NCBI GenBank assembly: GCA_026988585.1
Contig: JALSKY010000106.1
Location: 1 to 18,466, forward strand
Direction of reading: 5' to 3'
DNA length: 18,466 bases
Source of the DNA: Deltaproteobacteria bacterium
GTDB lineage: Bacteria > Desulfobacterota > Dissulfuribacteria > Dissulfuribacterales > QOAL01
Positions 1-7,481 of the stretch are shown here, in pieces. Positions within the stretch are counted from its first letter, which is position 1; every line of letters begins with the position of its first letter. The notes under the pieces were generated by a model, which was given only the letters and a program-made list of their open reading frames with translations, did no database searches and had not been told where the DNA came from. Made by a program: the position numbers and the translations under genes.

Positions 1-44
1 CCAGCTTTTTTCATTCTTGGTTTACCTTTTCCATAAGGAAAACA

Positions 45-88
45 GCAAAAAAGAGGAGGCAGTGGACTCTGCTCCTTCTGCCTCCATT
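45..88 (-). terminator. Intrinsic terminator after the BCAM0308-type gene
   Basis: Read on the minus strand, the 8-bp perfect stem GGAGGCAG / CTGCCTCC (plus-strand arms 55-62 and 78-85) encloses a 15-base loop and is followed by TCTTTTTT. It lies about 50 bases past the stop codon of the gene ending at 136, the expected place for its terminator. A second, weaker hairpin follows directly (arms 27-32 and 37-42, TTTTCC/GGAAAA with an ATAA loop) and may act as a back-up. Confidence 0.85.
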
Positions 89-135
89 TATTATTATTTT
101 GTTAGTAATGGTATTCTTGAGTTGACACAGCCTGA

Positions 136-621
136 TCAATCCCGGTGCCATCTCACCTGAATGGTTTTCTCTCCATCTCCATAGCTGAAGTCAAACTCTC
201 CCTGATAGGCACGAAAGATCGCCTCACCTATCCTCCTGGCAACATGGATTCCAGTAGTGAGAATGGTGAGTTTTCCATTCTCCTCTTTGATCTCCATTAT
301 TCTTTCGACTGGTCGCTCGGTTTTCTCCATCTTTTCCTGGTTCTTGATGAGATTCATGATCTCATCTCTCTGATCCTGTAGAAAATCGCCGCTAAGTTCT
401 ATGGTCCCGGCAGGAAGTCTGTCCCTTGTTCTCTGGCATGCTGGACAGAGGGCCCTGTTCACCTTTTCAGGTGGCCGCTGCCAGGTCCATCTGCCGCCTG
501 TAAAGAGTGCGCCACACTCTGTGCAAAGCGTGGGATCCGGCCATTTTTCCCGTTCCATATAGGGGTCGTGGCGTTTTTCCTTTACCAGTCTGTCCCTTCT
601 TCCATAGGTTCCCTTGTCCAT
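136..621 (-). CDS. BCAM0308-type zinc-ribbon protein (hypothetical)
   Basis: A 161-residue soluble protein. The first half is basic and carries two CxxC pairs (C33/C36 and C59/C62) that should form one zinc ribbon, with an aromatic, arginine-rich stretch between them (GRWTWQRPPEKVNRALCPAC). The second half, about residues 75-161, looks like a small alpha/beta domain ending in QVRWHRD. The layout resembles the BCAM0308 family, a small zinc-ribbon family with no assigned function and distant likeness to the NMD3 zinc-binding region; this is recognition from memory. The start is well supported by the Shine-Dalgarno stretch AGAGAGGTGAT just upstream. It sits alone, about 190 bases beyond the antiporter gene, and has its own terminator. 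The ribbon suggests RNA or protein binding, but the role is unknown. Confidence 0.75.
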   Translation of the reverse strand: MDKGTYGRRDRLVKEKRHDPYMEREKWPDPTLCTECGALFTGGRWTWQRPPEKVNRALCPACQRTRDRLPAGTIELSGDFLQDQRDEIMNLIKNQEKMEKTERPVERIMEIKEENGKLTILTTGIHVARRIGEAIFRAYQGEFDFSYGDGEKTIQVRWHRD

Positions 622-814
622 AGATCACCTCTCTCTGTTGTGATATCTGTTGTTCCGCTTGTGCACTGAAAAGAAAGAGATAATGTTCTAAGTAAAAAAT
701 AAGTCTTTTTATGATAAAGTCCATCCAGGGATATGGCATAGTGGCAGGTGGAATTGGTAGAGGGGTGGCTTGAGACCGAAAGACCGACCTGTGGGAACGA
801 GTGCAGGGATCTGA

Positions 815-2827
815 TTACGTCTTCCTCTTATTACGATCATCTTTATGGTCACTGGAAATGTATCTGCATGTATCTGCGATCTTGTCAGGTTCTCCAAGCA
901 GGAACAGGATATCTCCATGGAGTACAGGAGCTTGAGCATCAGGATTGAGTATAGTCTTCTCACCCCTTCGAATTGCAACAACATAGGCACCGAATTTTTT
1001 CTTTATATCTATCTCTCCGAGGGTTTTCCCTGTTATGGCTGAATCAGCAGGTATCTTGATCCCGGTGATCTCCAGATCGTGAATGATATTCATGAGACGG
1101 AATCCATCACTTTTGGCAGGCAGAGGCTCACGAAGCATTTTGTATCCTTCTGATCGTATCCGTGCTATGGCCTTCTCTATCTCCTCCCGTGGAACCAGAT
1201 ATTTGGCCAGTACCCTGGCAAAGATTTCTATGGACGTCTCGAATTCTTCGGCTATTACCTCATCGGCACCGATTTTATAAAGTGGTTCCATTTCAAGGAT
1301 AAATCTCGTGCGGACAATAATGTGTATCTTGGGATTGAGTTGTTTGCTCAACCCGGTAGTTTTTCGTGTTGCAACAGGATCATTTATAGCGACTATCATG
1401 AGCCTGGCACCCTGTATATTTAGGTGGTTCAGTATTGCCTTGCGTGTGGCATCGCCATAATAGATAGGCTCTCCATTTTTTCGTTCCGTTCTGACGGTTT
1501 CTGGATTCATCTCTATTATGACGTATTGGATTCCGGCACTCTTGGCCGCTCTGGCAACGGTTCGACCGGTAAGACCGAATCCCACGATTATCAAATGATC
1601 CTTTACCTGCGCAGGGAGTTCTCCCTGGCTGACAGCATCTTTCCGTGCCAGACTGTCAGGTATTGGCAGGTTGTTGATGAACGATGCTATCCTTGGGGCT
1701 ACAGCCATGATGAACGGGGTCGCCGCCATTGTAGTTATGGAGATGGCCAAAAATGTTTGATACATCTCCTGAGAAAGCAGAGAGTGTTCCAGGCCAGAGA
1801 TGGAAAGCACGAATGAAAATTCTCCAATCTGACACAGTGACAAGCCGGTGATAAGGGCGGTGCGAAGCGGCAGGCCCAAAGAGACTACTATAATGGCTAT
1901 GACAATAGCCTTCAGGAACATTATCCCCATTGCAGAGAAGATAATGGTAAAGGGATGGGCAAGAAATGAGAAGATGTCCAGCATCATCCCGATGGAAACA
2001 AAGAAGAATGTTGTGAATATCTCCTTGAAGGGGATGATATTGTCAAGTGCATGGTGGCTGTATTCAGATTCAGATATGATCAGTCCTGCCAGGAATGCTC
2101 CCAGTGCCAGGGAAAGGCCGGCCAAGGATGTTAGCCATGCAATGCCAAAACAGATGACCACCAGTGTCAGAAGAAAGAATTCACTGCTCCGGGTCTTTGT
2201 TACCTGGAAGAGTATGGATGGTATGAGCCATTTGGCAGCAACTATTACAAATGCCAGGATAAGGACAGCCTTACCCAACATAATGAGGGCAGTAGTCCCA
2301 GAGGTGTTGTCAGCACCTGCCAGAAATGGGGTGATAAGGATCATGGGTACTATGATTATGTCCTGGAATATCAGGATGGAGAGGGCTGTTCTACCATGCG
2401 GGCTCTCTATCTGGGCCTTTTCCTGAAGAAGTCTAAGGACTATGGCAGTACTGCTCAATGCTACCAGGAATCCAAAGAAGAGTGATTGTGGCTGGGAGAA
2501 ATCAAACTGCCTTGCCAAAAGATATATTAGTATGGTGGTCACAGTGACCTGGAGGGCTCCTCCGGCCAGCACCATCTTTTTCATTTTGAGAAGTTCTTTG
2601 AGGGAAAATTCTATACCAATGGTGAAGAGAAGCAGTACTACACCTATCTCCGCCAGCACTTCTATATCATGGACTTCGTTAACCAAGCCAAGTCCATAAG
2701 GGCCGGCTATGAATCCGGTTATGAGAAAACCGATAATGGAAGGGATTCTGAATTTATGGCATAGGAACAGGACAGCAACGGCTATACCAAATATGATGAC
2801 GGTATCATAAAGAAGAGGAATGTTCAT
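815..2827 (-). CDS. Cation:proton antiporter, KefB/YbaL-like (CPA2) with RCK domains
   Basis: A 670-residue membrane protein. Residues 1 to about 385 form a Na+/H+-exchanger domain with roughly 12 membrane helices and the CPA2 signatures FQDI (154-157) and LGAFLAGLIISESE (242-255). Residues about 408-530 are a TrkA-N/RCK Rossmann domain with the nucleotide-binding glycine motif VGFGLTG (415-421). Residues about 590-660 look like a TrkA-C ligand-binding domain. The size and order match the KefB/KefC/YbaL group, which exports K+ or Na+ in exchange for protons under nucleotide control. Ion specificity cannot be read from sequence. The ATG is preceded by AGAGGA nine bases upstream. It follows hypA by 87 bases but has its own extended -10 promoter candidate, so it is probably a separate unit. 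A role in ion balance beside an ion-pumping hydrogenase is possible but is only inferred from position. Confidence 0.88.
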   Translation of the reverse strand: MNIPLLYDTVIIFGIAVAVLFLCHKFRIPSIIGFLITGFIAGPYGLGLVNEVHDIEVLAEIGVVLLLFTIGIEFSLKELLKMKKMVLAGGALQVTVTTILIYLLARQFDFSQPQSLFFGFLVALSSTAIVLRLLQEKAQIESPHGRTALSILIFQDIIIVPMILITPFLAGADNTSGTTALIMLGKAVLILAFVIVAAKWLIPSILFQVTKTRSSEFFLLTLVVICFGIAWLTSLAGLSLALGAFLAGLIISESEYSHHALDNIIPFKEIFTTFFFVSIGMMLDIFSFLAHPFTIIFSAMGIMFLKAIVIAIIVVSLGLPLRTALITGLSLCQIGEFSFVLSISGLEHSLLSQEMYQTFLAISITTMAATPFIMAVAPRIASFINNLPIPDSLARKDAVSQGELPAQVKDHLIIVGFGLTGRTVARAAKSAGIQYVIIEMNPETVRTERKNGEPIYYGDATRKAILNHLNIQGARLMIVAINDPVATRKTTGLSKQLNPKIHIIVRTRFILEMEPLYKIGADEVIAEEFETSIEIFARVLAKYLVPREEIEKAIARIRSEGYKMLREPLPAKSDGFRLMNIIHDLEITGIKIPADSAITGKTLGEIDIKKKFGAYVVAIRRGEKTILNPDAQAPVLHGDILFLLGEPDKIADTCRYISSDHKDDRNKRKT

Positions 2828-2876
2828 TGGGTATAGTCCTCTGAATCTGTTTTTTTAAACGGATTTACTGCGGGAA

Positions 2877-2885
2877 AGTATATCA
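2877..2885 (-). promoter_or_regulatory. Extended -10 promoter candidate for the antiporter gene
   Basis: On the minus strand the sequence TGATATACT gives an extended -10 element (TG-N-TATACT, one mismatch to TATAAT). It would start transcription near 2870, about 43 bases before the antiporter ATG. No good -35 element is visible, which is typical of extended -10 promoters. Sequence match only. Confidence 0.4.
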
Positions 2886-2914
2886 TGGAGGAGACAGGAA
2901 TTACAGTTGTCATC

Positions 2915-3256
2915 CTATCTCAGCTCAATATGGTCAATGATCAGCCCCTTTCCTTTGGTTATCTCTATGTTGTCTCCTCCACAACTGGGACAGACAAACC
3001 TGAAATTTTTCACAGAAAAGTTGGTCTGGCATGAGTTGCAGAGGGCTTCTATCTCCTGAATATCCACATGGAGGGAACTGTTTTCACATATAGTGCCTTC
3101 ACGAAGGATCTCGAAGGCTGCTTCAATGAAGTGCGGTTCTATGCCAGCGAGACGACCGGCTGTGATGTGGATTTCAAGCACCTCATCTGCTTCATGTTCC
3201 TTTGCCACCCTTTTGCAGGTGGCAATAAGAGATTGGACTATGGAGAACTCATGCAT
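2915..3256 (-). CDS. hypA: Hydrogenase nickel incorporation protein HypA
   Basis: A 113-residue protein of the usual HypA length. It starts with the family's invariant MHE, where His2 and the N-terminus bind nickel, and carries the zinc site C73xxC76 ... C89xxC92. HypA, with HypB, delivers Ni to the active site of [NiFe]-hydrogenase large subunits. It is the last gene after the hydrogenase operon, and its expected client is the CooH-like subunit encoded at 5064-3958. The start is fixed by the MHE motif, although no Shine-Dalgarno sequence precedes it: the ATG is preceded by TTTTCCTTTCGAAC, which is the tail of an intrinsic terminator. Its expression may therefore be attenuated or weakly initiated. 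No other hyp gene is in the window. Confidence 0.93.
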   Translation of the reverse strand: MHEFSIVQSLIATCKRVAKEHEADEVLEIHITAGRLAGIEPHFIEAAFEILREGTICENSSLHVDIQEIEALCNSCQTNFSVKNFRFVCPSCGGDNIEITKGKGLIIDHIELR

Positions 3257-3266
3257 GTTCGAAAGG

Positions 3267-3294
3267 AAAAGGGGCCAGTATGAAGGCCCCTTTT
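3267..3294. terminator. Bidirectional intrinsic terminator between cooF and hypA
   Basis: A perfect 10-bp inverted repeat, AAAAGGGGCC (3267-3276) and GGCCCCTTTT (3285-3294), with an 8-base loop. Both strands have a GC-rich stem followed by a T run, so it can terminate in either direction. On the minus strand it lies downstream of the hydrogenase operon but only 10 bases before the hypA ATG, so any transcript reaching hypA must read through it. Confidence 0.85.
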
Positions 3295-3403
3295 TGGAGG
3301 CTTGTAATGTGAATGAGAGAGTCCTTTTTCAGTTTCTGATACTTCAAAAAGATATTTGTAAATATCCGTCAACTATTGTTGTCAAAGTTTTTCATGTCTA
3401 TGT

Positions 3404-3432
3404 AGTACATTGCTGAAACGATACGGTGTCAA
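3404..3432 (-). promoter_or_regulatory. Sigma70-type promoter candidate upstream of hypA
   Basis: On the minus strand a perfect -35 element TTGACA (3432-3427) is followed after 17 bases by TGTACT (3409-3404), four of six matches to TATAAT. It sits just after the cooF stop codon and would give a leader of about 140 bases before hypA, including the terminator hairpin. A second TTGACA lies a little further downstream. The -10 is mediocre, so this is tentative. Confidence 0.4.
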
Positions 3433-3434
3433 CA

Positions 3435-3953
3435 CTACATGTTTTTATGTTTTTCCTCGAATTCATGCCAGGTCATGAGGGAAAGCGCCTTGAATTTACA
3501 TGAGGCAATACAGGCCTGCTTTTCCTCTCCATAACAGAGATCGCATTTCAGTGCGATGTTTCGGGTGATCATGGTTTCAGGATCTGTAACAGGATGGACC
3601 TCTATTGCTCCGTAGGGACATACCATCTGGCATGTTCCGCATCCGCTACAATCCTCTTCGTTTACCCGAACCATGCCATTTTTTACTTCGATGATACCGA
3701 TTGGACATGCCTTGGCGCATGGAGAATCCTCACAGTGCCGGCAAGCTACCATGGCCCTGACCTTGGGTTCCTTGATCTTTATAACCCAGTTTCTGGATAT
3801 GAGTTTGATCCCAAGCTCCTTGGCCTGTTTTTTTGTGATTCCAAAGTGACCAGTTGAGCACTTGACCATACACATTCCACAGCCTATACAGAGCTCGGTA
3901 TCACAATAGACAAATTTATGGGGTATCTTTTCCATAGCTATATTGTTTGCCAT
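3435..3953 (-). CDS. cooF: CooF-like polyferredoxin with four [4Fe-4S] motifs
   Basis: A 172-residue cytoplasmic iron-sulfur protein with four cysteine quartets: C22-C25-C28-C32, C71-C74-C79-C83, C102-C105-C108-C112 and C137-C140-C148-C152. The pattern, with its long insert after the first quartet, is that of the CooF/HycB/HydN electron-transfer family. In the CO-linked system CooF passes electrons from CO dehydrogenase (CooS) to the CooMKLXUH hydrogenase. I place the start at 3953, four bases after the cooH stop and preceded by GGAAAGA; the reading frame is open further upstream but would run inside cooH. Being last in the operon, after cooH, supports a hydrogenase-specific carrier. No cooS or formate dehydrogenase gene follows here, so its partner is unknown, and a HydN-type formate-linked role remains possible. 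Confidence 0.82.
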   Translation of the reverse strand: MANNIAMEKIPHKFVYCDTELCIGCGMCMVKCSTGHFGITKKQAKELGIKLISRNWVIKIKEPKVRAMVACRHCEDSPCAKACPIGIIEVKNGMVRVNEEDCSGCGTCQMVCPYGAIEVHPVTDPETMITRNIALKCDLCYGEEKQACIASCKFKALSLMTWHEFEEKHKNM

Positions 3954-3957
3954 TTCT

Positions 3958-5064
3958 CTATCTTTCCGTACAGGAGATACAGGGGTCGATACTGTTGAAT
4001 ATAACTGCAGTGTCTGCCAATTTGTTTCCAGGCATGGCCACCGTGAGTGCCTCCCAGTGCATGTAGGTAGGCACACGCCATTTAATCCGTTCAGGCTTGT
4101 CTGATCCGTTGGATTTTACATAGTAGAACAGCTCACCCCGGGGCGCCTCTGTACGGGCCACTCCCTCACCCTCGTTGATGCGGGGGAGGTTGGGGGTGCG
4201 GACCGGCCCGTCAGGCAACTTCTTTAGACACTGCTCCACCAGGTTGATTGCCTGATAAACCTCCCTTACGCGGACCAGTGTCCTGGATCTGACATCACAG
4301 CCATGCTCCAGTACCACCTCGAAGTCCAGATCCGGATATGCCGCATAGGGATTGATATCGCGGATGTCGTTGTTGATGCCGCTTCCCCTGGCACATGGGC
4401 CGACTATGCCAAGGCGGAGTCCATCTTCCTTGGGAATTACCCCAACACCTTCTGTCCTGAGTCGGACCATACTGTTGGTCTTGAATATGTTCAGAACCCG
4501 CTTTAAAGGTTTCCGGATCTGTGTGAGTTTCTTTATCAGATATTTCTGTCTCTCCTGGTCCAGATCATATTTGACGCCGCCAATTGTGTTGGCACTAAGG
4601 TCCATCCTGTTGCCCCAGATGGTCTCCTTGATATCCTGGAGTATTTCCCGGGTCTCCATGGTCTGGGTCATGAGTGAGTGAAAGCCTATCAGGTGGGCCT
4701 GAAGGCTGATGTTGATGAGATGAGAAGCAGCCCTCTTTATCTCATCTGCAATCACCCTGAGATACTGGGCACGTGGAGGAGGCGTTATGTCTGCTATCTT
4801 CTCCACGGCAAGAATGTAGGTGAACGGATGATTATTGGAGCAGAGAGAGCAGGTCCTTTCAGTGATGATCATGTTCTGAAGATAGTTCCTTCTCAGGACC
4901 AGTGCCTCCATCCCTCTGTGAACAAAACCACTCAGGATATCTACTCCCTTGACCGTTTCTCCCTGGAGATCAAGTTTGAAATAAACAGGTTCTTCCAGGG
5001 CGATGTGGATAGGACCTATAGGGGCTCTGTAACTCTTTTTAATCTCTTTTTCTTTTGGCTTCAT
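3958..5064 (-). CDS. cooH: Group 4 [NiFe]-hydrogenase large subunit, CooH-like
   Basis: A 368-residue homologue of NuoD / 49-kDa subunits that keeps both nickel-binding motifs of hydrogenases: C72-S-L-C75 with H79 near the N-terminus and D360-P-C362-I-S-C365 at the end. These four cysteines should bind the Ni-Fe(CN)2CO centre, so it should be catalytic rather than an energy-converting relative without nickel. It stops at R368, three residues after the last ligand, where other hydrogenases carry a peptide removed by a maturation protease; CooH and EchE are known to lack this tail. The start overlaps the end of the preceding gene by 26 bases and is preceded by GGGAA. Gene order (after the NuoC-like gene, before cooF) favours the CooH type over EchE. 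Confidence 0.93.
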   Translation of the reverse strand: MKPKEKEIKKSYRAPIGPIHIALEEPVYFKLDLQGETVKGVDILSGFVHRGMEALVLRRNYLQNMIITERTCSLCSNNHPFTYILAVEKIADITPPPRAQYLRVIADEIKRAASHLINISLQAHLIGFHSLMTQTMETREILQDIKETIWGNRMDLSANTIGGVKYDLDQERQKYLIKKLTQIRKPLKRVLNIFKTNSMVRLRTEGVGVIPKEDGLRLGIVGPCARGSGINNDIRDINPYAAYPDLDFEVVLEHGCDVRSRTLVRVREVYQAINLVEQCLKKLPDGPVRTPNLPRINEGEGVARTEAPRGELFYYVKSNGSDKPERIKWRVPTYMHWEALTVAMPGNKLADTAVIFNSIDPCISCTER

Positions 5065-5566
5065 TGATATGTTCCCAAAGTTTGTTTGTTGCTGCTCCAG
5101 CCATTGCGTCGGAAAGACCTATATATTCCTGAAATACACCTTCTGCCAGGGATTCATCAAGGATCAGGCGTTTGGGATTCGGATGTCCTTCAGGCACAAC
5201 GCCAAAGAGATCTTTCATCTCCCGCTCCGTCCAGTCTGCACTCTTTAGGATGGGAGTTATGGAGGGGATCTTTTTGTCAGTAACGGTGATGGTACAGTTT
5301 ATGAGTAACCCCTCTATATCAAAATGATATACCAGCTCATGGGTCTCATCATCTATGACATTGGGAGTCAGGGTTACAAGCCTGCCATTATATTTTTTAA
5401 CCAGACTGGCAACCAGTGGCAGATGCTCCTTTTCAGTAATCCTGAAAAAGACGTCCTCATTGCCGCGGCCATCATCATAGATGACTACATTATCGAGTTC
5501 TGTCTTCAGGTAAACTTCAAGATCGGCCAGAATGGCCAATACAAGCTGATGAGTCTGTCTTTTCAT
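5039..5566 (-). CDS. cooU: CooU-like hydrogenase subunit (NuoC / 30-kDa family)
   Basis: A 175-residue soluble protein of the complex I 30-kDa family. The diagnostic stretch near the C-terminus, DWTEREMKDLFGVVPEGHPN, matches the family pattern ERExxDLFG...GHP. It carries no cofactor and should hold the large subunit to the rest of the peripheral arm. I chose ATG 5566 because GAGAGG lies eight bases upstream and the ATG overlaps the stop of the preceding ferredoxin gene as ATGA, a coupling arrangement; an ATG 12 codons further up is less likely. The 3' end overlaps cooH. CooU or EchD are the closest named counterparts; the gene order supports CooU. Confidence 0.85.
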   Translation of the reverse strand: MKRQTHQLVLAILADLEVYLKTELDNVVIYDDGRGNEDVFFRITEKEHLPLVASLVKKYNGRLVTLTPNVIDDETHELVYHFDIEGLLINCTITVTDKKIPSITPILKSADWTEREMKDLFGVVPEGHPNPKRLILDESLAEGVFQEYIGLSDAMAGAATNKLWEHINEAKRKRD

Positions 5567-6072
5567 AGATATAACCTCTCGAAATGTAGCCTTCTCCTGC
5601 AATCTGGGCAGAGGGCAGCTTTCATTCTTATTTCATCAGTGACTTCTCCATAAGCGCGCTCCAGCAGGATTTCGTTAAAGGGCGGGATCATCTTGTCACA
5701 CTCTGCACATTTGACAAGATTGACTTCTCCATTTGCAGTGAGTTCATATTTCTCATCCTGCGGCCGGGCTGTATGGAAATTAGGTGCCTGTGTTATAGCC
5801 TTGGTGGGACAGAAAAAGACACAGTTTCCACAAAAGGTGCATGTGTTCATCCAGAATGCAAAGGAGATTCCGCTACCGTCCTCTTTCTCCTCCACTTTTA
5901 TGGCATTTGTAGGACAGACATGTTCGCAGGTCGAACATCCTATGCAGAGATCGCTGTCATAGGTAAGAATCCCCCGGTAGGTTTCGGGAAGAAAGGTCTC
6001 TCCAAATGGATATGGATCTGTAGTGGGACCCAGTACGAAATTCCTTATTGCCTGTTTGAAAAAGCCAGCCAT
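5563..6072 (-). CDS. cooX: CooX-like two-cluster ferredoxin subunit (NuoI family) with C-terminal CxxC pairs
   Basis: A 169-residue protein. Residues 43-53 (C43-C46-C49-C53) and 78-88 (C78-C81-C84-C88) are two classical [4Fe-4S] motifs of the NuoI/EchF/CooX type, which pass electrons between external ferredoxin and the hydrogenase small subunit. After residue 120 there is an additional region with two CxxC pairs (C122/C125 and C155/C158) flanking an acidic helix, likely a zinc-ribbon or rubredoxin-like metal site. I do not recall it in minimal EchF proteins of about 125 residues. The ATG is three bases after the cooL stop with GAGGGT upstream, and the stop overlaps cooU. The function as an electron-transfer subunit is firm; the role of the C-terminal site is unknown. 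Confidence 0.88.
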   Translation of the reverse strand: MAGFFKQAIRNFVLGPTTDPYPFGETFLPETYRGILTYDSDLCIGCSTCEHVCPTNAIKVEEKEDGSGISFAFWMNTCTFCGNCVFFCPTKAITQAPNFHTARPQDEKYELTANGEVNLVKCAECDKMIPPFNEILLERAYGEVTDEIRMKAALCPDCRRRLHFERLYL

Positions 6073-6075
6073 CAG

Positions 6076-6519
6076 TTAACCCTCATGAAATTGTTCAATC
6101 TTTTCTTTCCATATCTCTATGGCCTTTGCAACGCCGTCCAGTATTGATTGAGGCCTCACAGGACAGCCGGAGACATTGACATCAACGTCCACATATTTGT
6201 CCACTGGACCACGGATGGAGTAGCTGTCCTTGAACACACCGCCGCTTATGGCACATATCCCGATAGCAACGATTACTCTGGGCTCGGGAATTTCGACCAG
6301 CATCCTTTTAAGGTAGTTTTCAGACCTTGCTGTAACAGGTCCTGTTATCAGGACTATATCAGCATGTTTAGGCGAGCCGGTGTATTTGCAGCCCAGTCTC
6401 TCCACATCAAAGCGGGGAATTAGTGCAGTGGTTGCAAGTTCAACATCGCACCCGTTACAGGAACCTGTATTGATCCTGAAGAGCCACGGTGATTTGGTAG
6501 CATATTTTGACAACAGCAT
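6076..6519 (-). CDS. cooL: Hydrogenase small subunit, CooL-like (NuoB / PSST family)
   Basis: A 147-residue NuoB-family protein, the short form of hydrogenase small subunit seen in group 4 enzymes. It has the four ligands of the cluster nearest the Ni-Fe site: C21 and C24 in SCNGCDVE, C89 in AIGICAISGG and C119 in SGCPVRP. The adjacent-cysteine CC motif of true NuoB is absent (CNGC instead), which is typical of hydrogenases. It should sit between CooH and the membrane subunit CooK. The ATG is preceded by AGGAG eight bases upstream and follows the cooK stop by 11 bases. Confidence 0.9.
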   Translation of the reverse strand: MLLSKYATKSPWLFRINTGSCNGCDVELATTALIPRFDVERLGCKYTGSPKHADIVLITGPVTARSENYLKRMLVEIPEPRVIVAIGICAISGGVFKDSYSIRGPVDKYVDVDVNVSGCPVRPQSILDGVAKAIEIWKEKIEQFHEG

Positions 6520-6530
6520 GATATAGACTC

Positions 6531-7481
6531 CTACAGAAACAGGACCATTCCAAGGCTGGCAAGTGCCAGAACAACAGGAACGGTCAACAGAAACTTGAAC
6601 GCCTGATCAACCCTGAAACTGGCCATGCAGGCATGGATCAATGCTATGAGGAAAACAATCACTCCTGACTTGAACATATACCACAACAGGTTTGCCACAG
6701 GGTTGTTGGCAGCGATACCGGGAAAGAAGAATATCTGCAATACTGTAATCAATACCAGGAGCTTGAGGGCGTGTGTCATCTCAAACAGTGCAAGAGGCCT
6801 GCCGCTGTACTCCATGAGATACCCTTTGATGACATCGGCATCATTCTCTGCAATGTGGAAGGGAGGTACCTCCAGGGTAGCCAGCATGAATATGAGAAAT
6901 GCGAACAGTGCCGGCAACATCCTTGGATCCGAGATGAATGAACCGTTGGTCAACTGATAGTCAACGATCTGCTGCAGGGAGAAAACGGCCCCATTCCCGT
7001 TGCCAGCTGCCAGGGCCACTGTGAAGATGACTATAATAAAGGTGATTTCATAGGCAAACATCAACACAACTTCCCTGGAAACGGAAACGGCAGAATAAGT
7101 TGAACCAGAGGAACTTCCTCCAAGGATATGGGACACCGCTGGAAGTGCCAGCAGATATATCAGGACAATAAGGTCGCTGTTCGCCCCAAGTCCTGAAGAG
7201 ACCCCTGCAACAGGAATGACTGAGACTGCTGCAACCATTCCGGCAAAACCGAATACAGGGGCCAGCAGGAAGAAAAACCTGTTGGTGGCATCCTTGGGGA
7301 TCATAACTTCCTTGGTGATCAACTTGATCACGTCAAATATGTTCTGAAATATCGGCGGCCCAACTCTGCCCTGAAACCTCGCCACTGCAATCCGTTCAAG
7401 GCTCACCAGTACAAGTCCAAAAAAGATGGCGAATATACCGCCTGGACAGATGAAAAAGTTGAATATTTGACTAGCGCTCAA
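6531..7481 (-). CDS. cooK: CooK-like membrane subunit (NuoH / EchB family)
   Basis: A 316-residue, very hydrophobic protein with about eight membrane helices. It carries the NuoH-family signatures ERIAVARFQGRVGPP (29-43) followed by KLITKE, and later EVPPFHIAENDADV with EYSG about 15 residues on, the acidic stretch that lines the quinone/proton entry in complex I. In group 4 hydrogenases this subunit anchors the peripheral arm and links redox change to ion translocation. The reading frame begins with TTG (M-S-A-S-Q), 11 bases inside the end of the preceding gene and five or so bases after GGGGGAA. No ATG occurs in frame near the expected N-terminus, so the TTG start is likely. Confidence 0.88.
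   Translation of the reverse strand: MSASQIFNFFICPGGIFAIFFGLVLVSLERIAVARFQGRVGPPIFQNIFDVIKLITKEVMIPKDATNRFFFLLAPVFGFAGMVAAVSVIPVAGVSSGLGANSDLIVLIYLLALPAVSHILGGSSSGSTYSAVSVSREVVLMFAYEITFIIVIFTVALAAGNGNGAVFSLQQIVDYQLTNGSFISDPRMLPALFAFLIFMLATLEVPPFHIAENDADVIKGYLMEYSGRPLALFEMTHALKLLVLITVLQIFFFPGIAANNPVANLLWYMFKSGVIVFLIALIHACMASFRVDQAFKFLLTVPVVLALASLGMVLFL

Noticed and set aside
738..815. A tRNA-Leu/Ser-like string on the plus strand (GGTGGAATTGGTAGA, then CTTGAGA)
   Set aside because: The D-arm resemblance is striking, but the supposed anticodon stem does not pair, no GGTTCRA T-arm follows and no acceptor stem closes. At best it is a chance match or a remnant.
1424..2426. Long plus-strand reading frames opposite the antiporter gene
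   Set aside because: They are antisense shadows of a well-supported membrane protein; no domains and no ribosome sites.
3954..4076. An upstream extension of the CooF-like protein by 41 residues
   Set aside because: The extra codons lie inside the cooH coding end, including its essential DPCISC motif, and lack ferredoxin character. The ATG at 3953 has a ribosome site.
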